Source: Trema orientale (lineage: Eukaryota > Streptophyta > Magnoliopsida > Rosales > Cannabaceae). From it: 64,000 nucleotides of DNA. The stretch is taken from contig JXTC01000077.1 in assembly GCA_002914845.1 (NCBI GenBank), positions 365,425 to 429,424 of the forward strand, written 5' to 3'. Positions 12,494-22,211 of the stretch are shown piece by piece. The translations under genes and the position numbers were made by a program. The stretch's first letter is position 1. Every line of letters begins with the position of its first letter. The notes beneath the pieces were generated by a model that was not told where the DNA came from, did not search any database, and worked only from the letters and a program-made list of their open reading frames with translations.

Positions 12494-12611
12494 TTATGTA
12501 CCAAATAACATAAAAGGAAATTAGTTTTCCCTTCTATCCCTCCTATTTTTTTTTCCTTTTTTTTTTTCCCTTCTTTCAACTTTTCTTTCCTTCATACCAA
12601 ATATAGCCTTA

Positions 12612-14748
12612 GACTCCACTAAAATTTATCATATTCGAATAGTTTACTCCACATGTTAAGCAAGAGTATAAAAGAAAATGGTCCTACTATTCTTTAAGAA
12701 AAAAAAAAAAACAAACAAAATCACAGACTATATTCGGTAAAAAAAAATGTTTTTTTTTTTCTTTTTTTTTTTCCCCTCTGATTGTGCAGGATTGGCAAAG
12801 AAAATCTCGGGCCCAGTGCTACGGATCAGACAAGGATAAAGGGTGGAAGGAAAGGGGCCGAATGCGTCGAATCTTGTCCTTATTCGTGAGGCGTCCGATC
12901 GTCCAAAGAAACTGACTAATTGACGGCTAAGATCAAAAGGGAACCTAGAGAATACTGTCTCATTTTTATTATGGCTTGTTCTAACCGAAGTTGCTTTGCA
13001 CGCAGCATATGCGGCGTCGAATCACAACATTTGCTGGCAAATATCTAAAACCAACGGATTGGTTAATGAATCAATTGTCGTTTTTCCTAATTATTTTTTT
13101 AATTAGTTCTCATAAATTTTGCATTATTTATTATTTCCAGAAGCACAGATCAGCTCGATTCCATGAATCCATCCAGTTGAATGTATCGGTTTTATTTTTA
13201 TGGTGTATTTTGACTCGGTCGTTAGATTTGAGGTACATAACACATATAGGTACTAGATTTTCCAAAATATTAGATTGAACCTCTTTAGACCAAAATTTGA
13301 AAAAAAAAAAAAAAAAGCCAAAAGAGTCTTAGAATAAACTTTTCTATAGCTAGACCTATGGCCGTAGGGCTGCTAAGCCCCCCTTAACTAACTCACCAAG
13401 ACTTCCGCTGCTTTGGCCGAAGAATCTTCATCAATTATTGGTCTTAATTTGATATTTGGTCATTGGTGGTTTACAAAAAAAAATAAAAATACAGAAACTT
13501 CAAAGCAAGCAACAAAAGTTGCCGAGTCTAAAAAGAGAGATTGTATATATATAGAAGAATTTTCAATAAAGATTTTTATTTTTTTTCGTTATTTTGATCA
13601 AATTGAAAATAACTTGTAATTTTTACCTACAACTATTCCATTCTAATTATTTTGAGCATTCTCTTTCCATTGAAATAGGAATAAGTTTTTCGAATAGTTT
13701 TTAAAGAAAAATAATTTAGAATATTTTTTTAAGGAAAAAGTCTTGATGAAGAAAATATTAATATTTAATCTTTTTATGTATACGGTTAGTTTTAAAATTA
13801 TAAAAAAATACTCTTTAATCCGTTTATGATTAAAACTATAAAAAAAAAATCAAAGTTTCATATAAGTTTTTATTAGTTTTATATATACTGTTAAACTAAA
13901 TGTTTTTATTAGTTTTATATATACATACGAGTAATACTATTAAACCCTTATAAAAAAAAATGACTCAGACTATTAGAAAAAAGTAATTCACGTGAAATCA
14001 GGAAAGCAAAAAGTATTAAGCTAAATAGATAATGCGTTTTCTTCAACAAAAAAAAAAAAGAAAAGTAATACGTAAAAAAAAAAAGAGTAAATAGGTTATA
14101 AGTTTTCTTCAAACAAAAAAAGTAATTCTAGTGAAATAAAAAAAATTATTAAGCTAAATAGATAATATATTTTCTTCAAAAAAAAAGTAATACGTGAAAT
14201 AACAAAAAAAGGAGAGAGAACTTATACGACTAGATAAATTTTATAATTATTTTGATCAAAGAAAATTATTTTTCATTAAATAATTAACCTAAGAATAATA
14301 AAATAGCGTATAAGAAATACATTTAAAAAAAGAAAAAATTTACTTATATATAATTAGTAATAGCAATGATGAGAGATAAGGAATGAAAATGAACGAGAAT
14401 AAAAATATAAGGAAACAATTATGCAATAGAAATGAAAAAAGAAAAAAACAATGGAAAATAGATTGAAAAAAAAAAGCTAAATCATCAAGTCACAAACAAA
14501 TTACTTATTTTTTAAGTCATAAATAGTTTTTTATATTTATATAAGTATTTAATAGATTATTTTTTTTAAAGAAATTCTAATATTATTACAACCATTAGAT
14601 TAAAATCCAATATCTCAAATTAAAGTAATCATGCATAGAGTAAAAATAAAAATCTCTATAAAAACATTGCCCATATATATCCGATTAAATTTTATGTAAC
14701 AAAAAAGAGACTATCGGTAGTCGCCACTTAGTGAAGGAACTAAGATTT
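12612..14748. other. Intergenic, AT-rich, no gene seen
   Basis: Poly(A)/poly(T)-rich spacer. From about 13960 to 14220 an imperfect repeat recurs three times (AAGTAAT, CGTGAAAT, AAGCTAAATAGATAAT and TTTTCTTCAA). Open frames 12991-13278 and 13413-13619 show no domain. Confidence 0.5.
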
Positions 14749-14775
14749 AAGATTAGTGAACAATCAGACAGTGTG

Positions 14776-14899
14776 TGTGTGTGTTTGGGGGGGCCAGGGG
14801 TTCAAACCTTGGTAGTGTGTGTGTGTGCAATTTTCCTTTAATTTGTAGTAAGTGGTGATCATTAGTTAAGCCCCACTTTAAAAAAAAAAAAAAAAAAAA
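14776..14899 (+). mobile_element. SINE copy 1 (degenerate 5' part) with 27-bp target duplication
   Basis: The insertion lies between two identical 27-bp copies of a sequence starting AAGATTAGTGAACAATC (14749-14775 and 14900-14926). It ends in a run of about 20 A. A B-box-like GGTTCAAACC lies at 14797-14806. Its last 60 bp (TTTCCTTTAATTTGTA, then CATTAGTTAAGCCCCAC) match the 3' region of the second SINE at 14995-15194. GT repeats replace much of the head. Confidence 0.8.
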
Positions 14900-14994
14900 A
14901 AGATTAGTGAACAATCAGACAGTGTGGCTTGATACAGTTGATTCTGTTTAGATTCTTTCATTTATTGCTATTTAATGTTTTAAGGCTTATGGTT

Positions 14995-15194
14995 GACGAA
15001 GTGGGTTAGCTCAAGTGGTAAGAGCATCCACTACCTAGGATCTCGGTCCTAGGTTCGAGTCACACTGGGGTAGGCGTGAAAGCCAATTATCCCTAATGGG
15101 GTGGGGTGGGAATTGGGTAGTATTAGGTATTTTTCCTTTAATTTGTAATAAGTGGAGGTCATTAGTTAAGCCCCACTTTTTTTAAAAAAAAAAA
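14995..15194 (+). mobile_element. tRNA-derived SINE copy 2
   Basis: The head contains a pol III A box TAGCTCAAGTGG (15007-15018) and B box GGTTCGAGTC (15052-15061), about 34 bp apart as in tRNA genes. A body of about 130 bp and a T/A-rich tail follow. The element is flanked by the 13-bp direct repeat AAGGCTTATGGTT (14982-14994 and 15195-15207). The body cannot fold into a full tRNA acceptor stem and goes on well past the B box, so this is a SINE and not a tRNA gene. It shares its 3' region with copy 1. Confidence 0.85.
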
Positions 15195-15270
15195 AAGGCT
15201 TATGGTTTGGACAAGCTTCAAATCAGTGTGTACAAGATAACGATAATTACACAAAAGACAATTTTATTTT

Positions 15271-15503
15271 CTAATATTCTCTCTCTTTTTAAGAGCACAA
15301 AACCCTAGTTACTCATCTATTAATAACTACCAATAGTTGTTTTTTTTTTAAAAAAAAACTATCAGTAGTTATAAAAGGTAAAATAAATAAGGAAAAAAAA
15401 TATCAATAGTAATAAAAGGTAAAACAAATAAGGGAAAAAAAATTTTGCTCCATTAATAGATGAGTAACTAGGGTTTTGTACATTTAAAAGGAGAGAATAT
15501 TAG
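15271..15503. mobile_element. MITE-like element with about 50-bp terminal inverted repeats
   Basis: The left arm begins CTAATATTCTCTC and contains ACAAAACCCTAGTTACTCAT, then CTATTAAT. The right arm (about 15452-15503) is its inverse, ending GAGAGAATATTAG. Identity is high apart from a few bases. Inside are two copies of a short ATAAAAGGTAAAA(T/C)AAATAAGG unit. The inverted repeat may extend a few A/T bases outward, so boundaries and target duplication are uncertain. Confidence 0.75.
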
Positions 15504-15887
15504 AAAAAAAAAATATAGATCCTTCAAAGAGGGTCAATCAGAAAGTGCGAATGAGTGTATTGTTTAGTCCCCAGAATAATGAACCAGGTGGCATGTAGCC
15601 TCCCTAATGCTATATTACGTACAATATAAGAAAAATATACTACTAGCTTTCGCACAAGCACAAGAAAAGTTCGAAGAATATCTCCTTCAATATGTTCGTA
15701 TTCAAGCTCAAAGCTAAAATTAGCAATAAATTAACCTTCTGGAGCAGCCATCAATTAGTTGATCTGCACTCAGTACAGACGACTTGTCTCGAACCCGAGA
15801 CTGTTGAGAGTGCAACATCCGAGTTTTATTAAAAGAGAACTTTTGTTGATTTTGCAAAATATTGAGATAATTACAAAATGGGGATGG

Positions 15888-16052
15888 CTACGGTAGGGGC
15901 GTCCCTATGTAGGGTCATGCCTTAATTATCGTTGGATGGGAATCTGTGGGGAATAACGGGAATCTGTGGAGAATCTATTTATATACAGATTCCCATCCAA
16001 CGGTGAATAGACAGGGCCCTACGTAGGGACGCCTTTACTGTAGACGCGCCCT
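15888..16052. repeat. Long imperfect inverted repeat (hairpin-forming)
   Basis: The left arm, from about 15896 to 15954 (GGGGCGTCCCTATGTAGGG, then GTTGGATGGGAATCTGT), is the imperfect inverse of the right arm 15985-16045 (ACAGATTCCCATCCAAC, then CCCTACGTAGGGACGCC). The loop is about 30 bp and contains a second GGGAATCTGTG copy. It could be a small MITE or a locus that makes a foldback transcript. No target duplication was evident. Confidence 0.7.
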
Positions 16053-16261
16053 TAAAAAATATATAAATTACATAAAAGTAAATGATATTAATGATAACAA
16101 CCCCTTATATGGTATGGGACTTGTACATTATTTGTCGGCCTTTTTGGCAAAATATACATTTTCCAAAATTTGTTTTATGAAATAGAGCGTGCTCAATAGT
16201 CTATTTTGTGAATACTGCTTTTTAAGTTTATTATAGAGACAATAATGCCCTTAAAATTTAT

Positions 16262-16490
16262 CCCATCAAAGGTACAAATCTGGCTAAATAAGGGAGTTAC
16301 TCAATACTTTGTCTAACATCGCAAATCTGGCTAAATAAAGGAGTTACTTGATACTTTGTCTAATATCGCTTGACACCCCTGCTCCCAGTACCATATCTAG
16401 AACTCAACACTAATATTTATATATATATATATGTATATTTGGCTGAGTTATTAGATAGTTTGTCTAGTGTTCTAGACTTAAGGATATATA
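16262..16490 (+). repeat. Left copy of a direct repeat that flanks the MITE/Mutator-like cluster
   Basis: Contains CAAATCTGGCTAAATAA, TACTTTGTCTAATATCGC, TAGAACTCAACACTAATAT and a closing CTAGACTTAAGGATATATA. The unit CAAATCTGGCTAAATAA(A/G)GGAGTTACT...GATACTTTGTCTAA occurs twice in tandem (from 16273 and 16324). The same sequence recurs in the same orientation at 22631-22806. Confidence 0.7.
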
Positions 16491-16496
16491 TATATA

Positions 16497-16741
16497 GGTT
16501 GCCAATCCGGTAGGTATTCTTTTTTTTTTTACCTATGTGTAGGTATTTTTTTTCTAGCCATTGGATCATCATCTAACAATGATCTAACGGCTAAAATGAG
16601 ATGCATGAAAAAATGTGCATCATTAATGCTTTTTCTCTCTCCTACTTTTTAATATAAAAAAATGTGCAAAAAATTTTTTCATTGGCCCAATTAATACCTA
16701 TGCATAGGTAAAAAAAAAAAATACCTACTGGATTGGTGCCC
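16497..16741. mobile_element. MITE copy A
   Basis: The ends GGTTGCCAATCCGGTAGGTA and TACCTACTGGATTGGTGCCC are inverted repeats, each followed inward by a T or A run. The element sits in an AT dinucleotide tract. Copies B and C of the same family are nearby in the opposite orientation, judged by the internal GGCCAATGAAAA and ATCATCATCT motifs. I do not assign a superfamily. Confidence 0.75.
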
Positions 16742-16760
16742 ATATATATATATATATTAA

Positions 16761-16988
16761 AGCACTAATCTATTAGGTATTTTTTTTTTTTTTTACCTAT
16801 ACATATATATCATTTTGGCCAATGAAAATTTATCATGTACATTTTTTTATAGTAAAAAATAAGAGAGAGAAATAGTATTAAAGATACACGTCTTTTCATG
16901 TATCTCATTATAGTCATTGGGTCATCATTAAATGATGATCTAATGGCTAAAAAAAAAATACTTACACATAGGTAAAAAAAAAAAAAAA
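16761..16988. mobile_element. MITE copy B, left part (split by the Mutator-like insertion)
   Basis: Starts AGCACTAATCTATTAGGTA and runs through the internal MITE sequence to ACATAGGT and a poly(A) tract. The missing right end of this copy (poly(A), CCTATTGGATTGGCAACC) is found at 22170-22198, after the Mutator-like element. The large element therefore inserted into this MITE's poly(A) tract. Confidence 0.75.
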
Positions 16989-17256
16989 TTGGTAAAATGC
17001 CCCTTCTTGATAGTTGATTTTGAGAAATTCACCCCATTTAAAATTTGTTGGCTAGAATAACCCATTTTAAATAAAGTAAGTGTAAAATGACATATAGGCC
17101 CTTAGTTAATTTTTTTTTTTTTTTCAAAAAGAAAAGGCTTGGGGTCTGAAATGAAAAGGCTGCAGTTAAATTTTTTTTAAAAAAAGAAGGAATGAAAACA
17201 AAGGGGAAAAAAATGAAAAAGCGGGTTTAATTTTTTTTTTCCTCGCTTTTTCTCAA

Positions 17257-17451
17257 ATGAAGGCATTGATCTTCTCCTTCCTCTCAATTCATCTCAGTCG
17301 GACTCTACCTCTACCCATGACAACTGCAGTCAAGGCCCACTTCTACCACGCCAAATTCCATCCAATCTCAACCGAGAACCCATCGGCTCAAAATGCCCCT
17401 TCTTTCTTTGTTGATATGAGTTTGATTTGTAGATTAAAAGTTATTTTCTAG
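17257..17451 (+). other. Compositionally distinct segment in the left terminal repeat; possible captured sequence
   Basis: About 150 bp (17265-17410) with near-balanced base composition and an open frame (MTTAVKAHFYHAKFHP and on) lie inside otherwise AT-rich terminal repeat. The matching position of the right repeat does not carry it. Mutator-like elements sometimes capture host gene pieces, but I do not recognise a parent gene and do not call this a gene. Confidence 0.3.
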
Positions 17452-17579
17452 TAGGACTTGAAATTATAGTGAAAAATAGAAATTTTTTGGTCAACTTTTA
17501 AGCATAAAAAGCAGTAAACTAGAAAATAGGATGAAAAACGGTGAGATTCGCCTCAAAGAAAAAACCCAGATCAGGATAG

Positions 17580-18150
17580 ACATGGGTGTCTAGTTTTCAA
17601 ACAGGGGTGTCTATAACTCGACAAAATATACATATCGAGTACACTTGACATGATTGTCGAGTCTTATCTCTACAATTGTTCATCTACACTGTATCAACAA
17701 TGCTAGACACAACTATCAATTCATAGGCCAACCATTATCATCTAGGTGCTAGATGTTATCTCGACTATGCTAGACACATTGTCTATCATTCTCGACAGTT
17801 TAGTCGAGTGACTAGACACTAGTGCTGAGATAATTTCCAGAGTATAAAAAGTTACTCGACAACACAGTTGTGTGACTCGATATAGTGTCTAGAAAGTTCG
17901 ATAATTATATCTATACACTAGGCACTGTTGTCTAGCATAGTGTCTAGCTTTCTAGAAAAGTTGTCTATCTCGTATATAATATTGTCTAGCTTCCCAGACA
18001 AATTGTCTATTCGGTAGACATGACTATCTAGCTTCTCAAATAGGTTGTCTATTGGATAGACTGTATTGTCTAGTTTCCCAAAAAAATTGTCTATCTGGTG
18101 GACACTATTGTCTTGCTTTCTTGACAAGTTGTCTATTTGCTAGATACTAA
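17580..18150. repeat. 42-bp minisatellite built from GTCTA/TAGAC palindromes (block 1)
   Basis: From about 17910 to 18145 the unit ATTGTCTAGCTTCCCAGACA, then AATTGTCTATTCGGTAGACA, repeats with a 42-bp period, at least four to five times. Each unit is itself two half-units of about 21 bp, each bounded by GTCTA and TAGAC. Less regular GTCTA/TAGAC spacing continues back to 17580. On the minus strand one frame stays open and encodes a 14-residue repeat (IDNxxxKLD), a by-product of the 42-bp period. Confidence 0.85.
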
Positions 18151-20160
18151 GTATAATGGACTAAAATTTGATATAAACCAAATTAAATACAATATAATTA
18201 CAAAATTAATAAGCTTTATAAACTTAGTCACTACTTTGTTCGTTACTATTAGAAACTTAGTCACAACATTGTTCTTTATACTTATAAACTCAATAATTAG
18301 GTGTAATGCATAATAAGGATATTATGTTAAATTACAAAATTAGTGAGTTTTGAATTATTATCGGTACTATAATGAAAATATGTCACCATTACTATTGCAA
18401 ACTTAGTTACTACTTTGTTCCTCCAAATTACAAACTCAATAACTATATGTAATGAGTAATAAATATACTAAATTACAAAATTAGTGAGTTTTTAATTATC
18501 ATCACTACTATAATGAAAATATACCACCATTACTAGTGGAAACTTAGTTACAATTTTGAGCTTTCTAAACAAGGAGTCTAGCTATTAGACAAGTGTTGTC
18601 TAGCTCTCCAGACATATTGTCTGTCTAATAGACACTTTTGTCTAACTTTCAAGACAAGTTGTCTATCGGGTAAATATTATTGTATCGTTTTCCAAATATA
18701 TTGTCTAGCTGCTAGACAATATTGTCGAACTTTCCAGACAGGCTGTCTATCAACTAGATATTAACTATAATGAAATAAAATTTGATATAATTAAATTAAA
18801 TACAATATAATTACAAAATTAGTAAGTTTTATAAACGTACTCACTACTTTATTTATTACTTTTAGAAACTCAGTTACTATATAATAAAATTATGTCACCA
18901 TTACTATTGAAAACTTAGTTACAACTTTATTCTTTATAATTACAAACTCAATAACTAGGTATAATGTATAATAAGTATATTATATTAAATTACAAAATTA
19001 GTGAGTTTTACATTGTTATCGCTACTATAATAAAAATATGGCACCATTACTATTAGAAACTGAGTCATAACTTTGTTCTTCTAAATTACAAACTCAATAA
19101 TTATGTGTAATGAGTAATAAGTATATTAAATTACAAAATTAGTGAGTTTTAAATTATCATCGCGACTATGATGAGAATATGTCATCATTACGATTGGAAA
19201 CGTTTTTTTTTTGGTTGGGGATTACGATTGGAAACTTAGTCACAACTTTATTCTTTCCAAACAGGAGTCTAGCTATATTAGACACGAATTGTCTGGCTCT
19301 CCATACATGTCTAGCTTTCCAGACAAAAGTGTCAATATGATAGACATATGTGTCTACGGTACCAGATAAACTTTCTATCCTGTAGACACTATTGTCTAGG
19401 TTTACAGACTACCAGATAAACTTTCTATCATGCAGATACTATTGTCTAGGTTTACAGACTATTTGTCTATCTACTGGACACTATGTCTAATGCAATCAAA
19501 TTGTCATAAACCATATAAAATACAATATAATTACAATTTCAGTGAGTTTTATAAACTTAGTCACCACTTTTTTTATTACTAGTGGAAACTTAGATAATAA
19601 TTTATGCATTACTATTAGAAACTTTCCCACTATGATAATCACAATAGCATCATTACAAACTCAATAACAACTCAATAACTAAGTGTAATTAATAATAACT
19701 ACATTAATTTGCGAAGTTAGTGAGTTCTGAATTATCATACCTACTATAATAGAAAATATCTCATCTTGTTGCTTTTTAAGAAATTAAGTCACAACTTATA
19801 ACTTTCGTCTTTCTAATTACAAACTCAATAATAACGCGTAATGAATAATAACTATATTAAGTTACAACATTATATATTTATTCATTATATTAAGTTACAA
19901 CATCTTTTTTTTTTCAGAAAAAAGCTCAATAACTTGTACTTACACATGTGTGTCGAGCCATATGACACCTCCGTCGAGTCACTCGATGGTATTTTTTATA
20001 TAATAGACACTCGTGTCTGTCTTTCCAGATAAGTTGTCTATATGGTAGACGCATGTGTCTATCGTTCCGGACAATTTCTCTATCCCGTAGACACTGTCTA
20101 GGTATACAGACTAGTTGTCTATGTACTAGACACTATGTCTAATGCAATCAAATTATTCTT
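18150..20160. repeat. Higher-order alternation of GTCTA blocks with a second AT-rich repeat unit
   Basis: Blocks with GTCTA/TAGAC palindromes (18565-18770, 19260-19500, 19940-20150) alternate with an unrelated repeat unit of about 150 bp. That unit holds ACAAAATTAGTGAGTTTT, AACTCAATAACTA, TGTAATGAGTAATAA and CACCATTACTATTGGAAAC, and recurs at 18180-18560, 18780-19250 and 19510-19860. The pattern suggests block-wise amplification. Confidence 0.75.
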
Positions 20161-20429
20161 AAAGTAAGGATAAAATTGTCGGTACACTAGTTATGGTTGT
20201 TAGTATTACAGACACGTCTGTCGATTAAGCCGACGAGGGCGTCTAGTAAAACGTGATAAAAAATTAGAAACGTAATAAAATTTTTGAAATGATTCAAGTC
20301 ATTATAAAATATGAAATTACAAACTCAATACAGTAAAAAAAACTACTAAAAGTACCATCAAACAAAGTTATAAATAAACCACAGGAAATGAAGTCTTGCT
20401 CTGGGGCACATAATACACAATAACCATAA

Positions 20430-20655
20430 TCATAAAGATAAGAAAAATGAATAATTATGACACACTAGGACCATAACATCTGTGTCATTTTCTATAGCTA
20501 TTGGAACAATATCTATTGTTATATTTAGCTTCTAACTCAATTCTATGTCAAAGACATCATTGTCGAATTCTGTAGTTTGAAATATCTCATATACCAGCCA
20601 CTTGAAAGTAATATTTGGTTCAACCACAGTGCATCTTGATCGTTGTTTCTTTCCA
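20430..20655 (-). pseudogene. Possible mudrA (MULE transposase) N-terminal fragment
   Basis: On the minus strand, starting after a TTCTTAG acceptor-like site near 20655, the reading frame gives RSRCTVVEPNITFKWLV, then EFDNDVFDIELS, one stop, then IVPIAIENDTDVMVLV. The order of a 'TVVEPNITF..L' strand, a helix, 'xYELxLSYK'-like text and 'IPIxxDxDV' resembles the ubiquitin-like N-terminal domain of plant MuDR transposases. No catalytic core, zinc finger or continuous frame remains. The call rests on pattern memory; a profile search with the MuDR N-terminal domain would decide it. Confidence 0.4.
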
Positions 20656-21164
20656 TTCCAATTCTAAGAAGAATCTTCGTTCTTTTCTCAAAGGCCATCA
20701 TATAATATGATTATAAATATTGATGACATACCTGAACAAAAATAAATTACAAATTAAAGGAAGAAATATATATTAAAAAACATAAAATAGTAAATTTAGT
20801 TAGGCTTAATATGTGTTAGTGGCTATAAATGTATTTCTTATGGTTAAACATGTGTCTTTAGTTGCTAGACATGTATTTCTAGTGGCTAGACATGTGTTCC
20901 TAATGGTTTAGATATGTGTTTCTAATAGTTCGATATGTGTCTTTAGTTGCTAGACAACAGTGTCTAGTGTCTAGACATAACTTTTTTATACACAAATTCG
21001 GCTCGACATTGGTGTCTACTCACTCGACAGAAGTGTCGATTATATAGATAGTGTGTCTAGCATAGTTAAGAAAGTGTCTAGTGTCTGGACAATAATTACT
21101 GGTTTATGGCTCGACAATTATGTCTAACATTATCTATGTAGTGTCAATAGCATGGATGTTCAAT

Positions 21165-21665
21165 TGTTCAGACAAGACTCGATAATACTGTCAAGTGGAG
21201 TCCATATGGTATAATTTCTTCCGTTTTAGACAGTCTGTCTATAAATTAGACAGACCTATCTATCCAAATATGGGTTTCTTTTTCGCAGCTTTTCAGATAA
21301 GACTCGACAATACTATCAAGTGGAGTCGATATTGTACAATTTCTCACCTTCTAGACAGGCTGTCTATAAATTAGACAGATTTCTCTATCCAGGTATAGTT
21401 TTCTTCTATGTAGTTTTTTAGACATGACTTGACAATACTATTTAATGGAGTCGATATTGTACAATTTATCACCTTCTAGACAATCTGCCTAGTAATTAAA
21501 TAGATCTGTCTATCCAGATCTGGGTCTTTTATATGCAATTTTTAAGACAAAACTTGACAATACTGTCGAGTGTAATTAATACTGTACAATTTCTCACCTT
21601 CTAGACAAGCTGTCTAGAAACTAGACAGTCTTGTCTATCCAGAATTGGGTTTCGTCTTCGCCACA
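21165..21665. repeat. Tandem array, about 125-bp period, four copies
   Basis: Copies start near 21168, 21293, 21420 and 21543. Each contains AGAC(A/T)(A/T)GACT(C/T)GA(C/T)AATACT, GGAGTCGATATTGTACAATT, TTCTCACCTTCTAGACA, a GTCTATAAATTAGACAG palindrome and TCTATCCAGATNTGGGTTT. The array joins the right terminal inverted repeat. Part of the unit reappears in inverse near 17570-17660 at the left repeat. Confidence 0.8.
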
Positions 21666-22169
21666 GAATTCGCTATTTTACAACCCAGTTTCTAGTTTAC
21701 ATGTTTTCAAGCTCAAACATTGACGAAATACTTTCTATTTTTCATTATAGTTTCAAGTCCTACTACAAAATAACTTCTAATCCACAAATCAACCTCACAT
21801 TTGCAAAGAAAGATTAATGGCAAAGAAACATCTTCTACTTACTTTAACCTTCGAAATGGAGGACCACGTTTTTATCCCTTAAAGTGCAAAAATTGAGACT
21901 CCAAGCTTTCCAGTTACTCCAAGCTTTCGGCTGAAATATGTTTTCCGGTGACTCCAAGCTTTTTGGCAGCAAATGATGTGATAATGGTGAAGGAGGATCT
22001 ATTGGAGAAAAAAAATGAAAATGGGAAAAAATCTGAAAACGAGTTAGTCAAGGGTATATTAGTATTGACAACCAAACTTTCACTTAAAAAGTATATACAC
22101 CCAAAAATTATGAAGAGGAATGTATTTCTACAAAATCGCTATGTGAAAAGGGTATTCTTCAAAGGACCC

Positions 22170-22198
22170 AAAAAAAAAAACCTATTGGATTGGCAACC
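22170..22198. mobile_element. MITE copy B, right end (displaced by the Mutator-like insertion)
   Basis: A poly(A) run followed by CCTATTGGATTGGCAACC, the terminal repeat of the same MITE family. It completes the left part at 16761-16988. An AT dinucleotide tract follows, as after copies A and C. Confidence 0.7.
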
Positions 22199-22211
22199 AT
22201 ATATATATATA

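Larger units (their letters stand above)
8077..12608. mobile_element. Tourist-like (PIF/Harbinger) element, interrupted by a LINE and a hAT element
   Basis: The outer ends are GGCTATGTTTGG (8077-8088) and CCAAATATAGCC (12597-12608), inverted repeats with one mismatch. They are flanked by the 3-bp duplication TTA (8074-8076 and 12609-12611), the target preference of PIF/Harbinger elements. Removing the two nested insertions leaves about 425 bp of purine-rich or pyrimidine-rich DNA with no coding capacity, so this is a MITE. It is the oldest layer of a three-element nest. Confidence 0.75.
16989..22169. mobile_element. Mutator-like non-autonomous element with long terminal inverted repeats, about 5.2 kb
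   Basis: The two ends are related inverted repeats. The outer 100 bp align after reverse complementing: left ATGCCCCTTCTTGATAGTTG, right ACCCTTTTCACATAGCGATT. A stronger block inside also aligns (left 17420-17560, right 21650-21790), for example TTTCAAGTCCTACTA(G/C)AAAATAAC. The element interrupts the poly(A) tract of MITE copy B, so the target duplication, if 9 bp, lies in A runs (16974-16988 and 22170-22180) and cannot be measured. Long inverted repeats and a possible mudrA fragment point to the Mutator superfamily. Internal tandem arrays make up most of the body. Confidence 0.7.

Noticed and set aside
15001-15062. tRNA gene suggested by good A and B boxes
   Set aside because: No acceptor-stem pairing, and the sequence goes on for 130 bp to a poly(A) tail within a 13-bp target duplication, so it is a SINE.
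17918-18127. Minus-strand open frame encoding a 14-residue repeat (IDNxxxKLD)
   Set aside because: It arises from a 42-bp DNA period (divisible by three) in a non-coding array inside a transposon; no start context, no family.
17580-21660. CRISPR-like array because of short palindromic repeats
   Set aside because: Plant nuclear DNA; repeats are imperfect with no unique equal-length spacers and no Cas genes.
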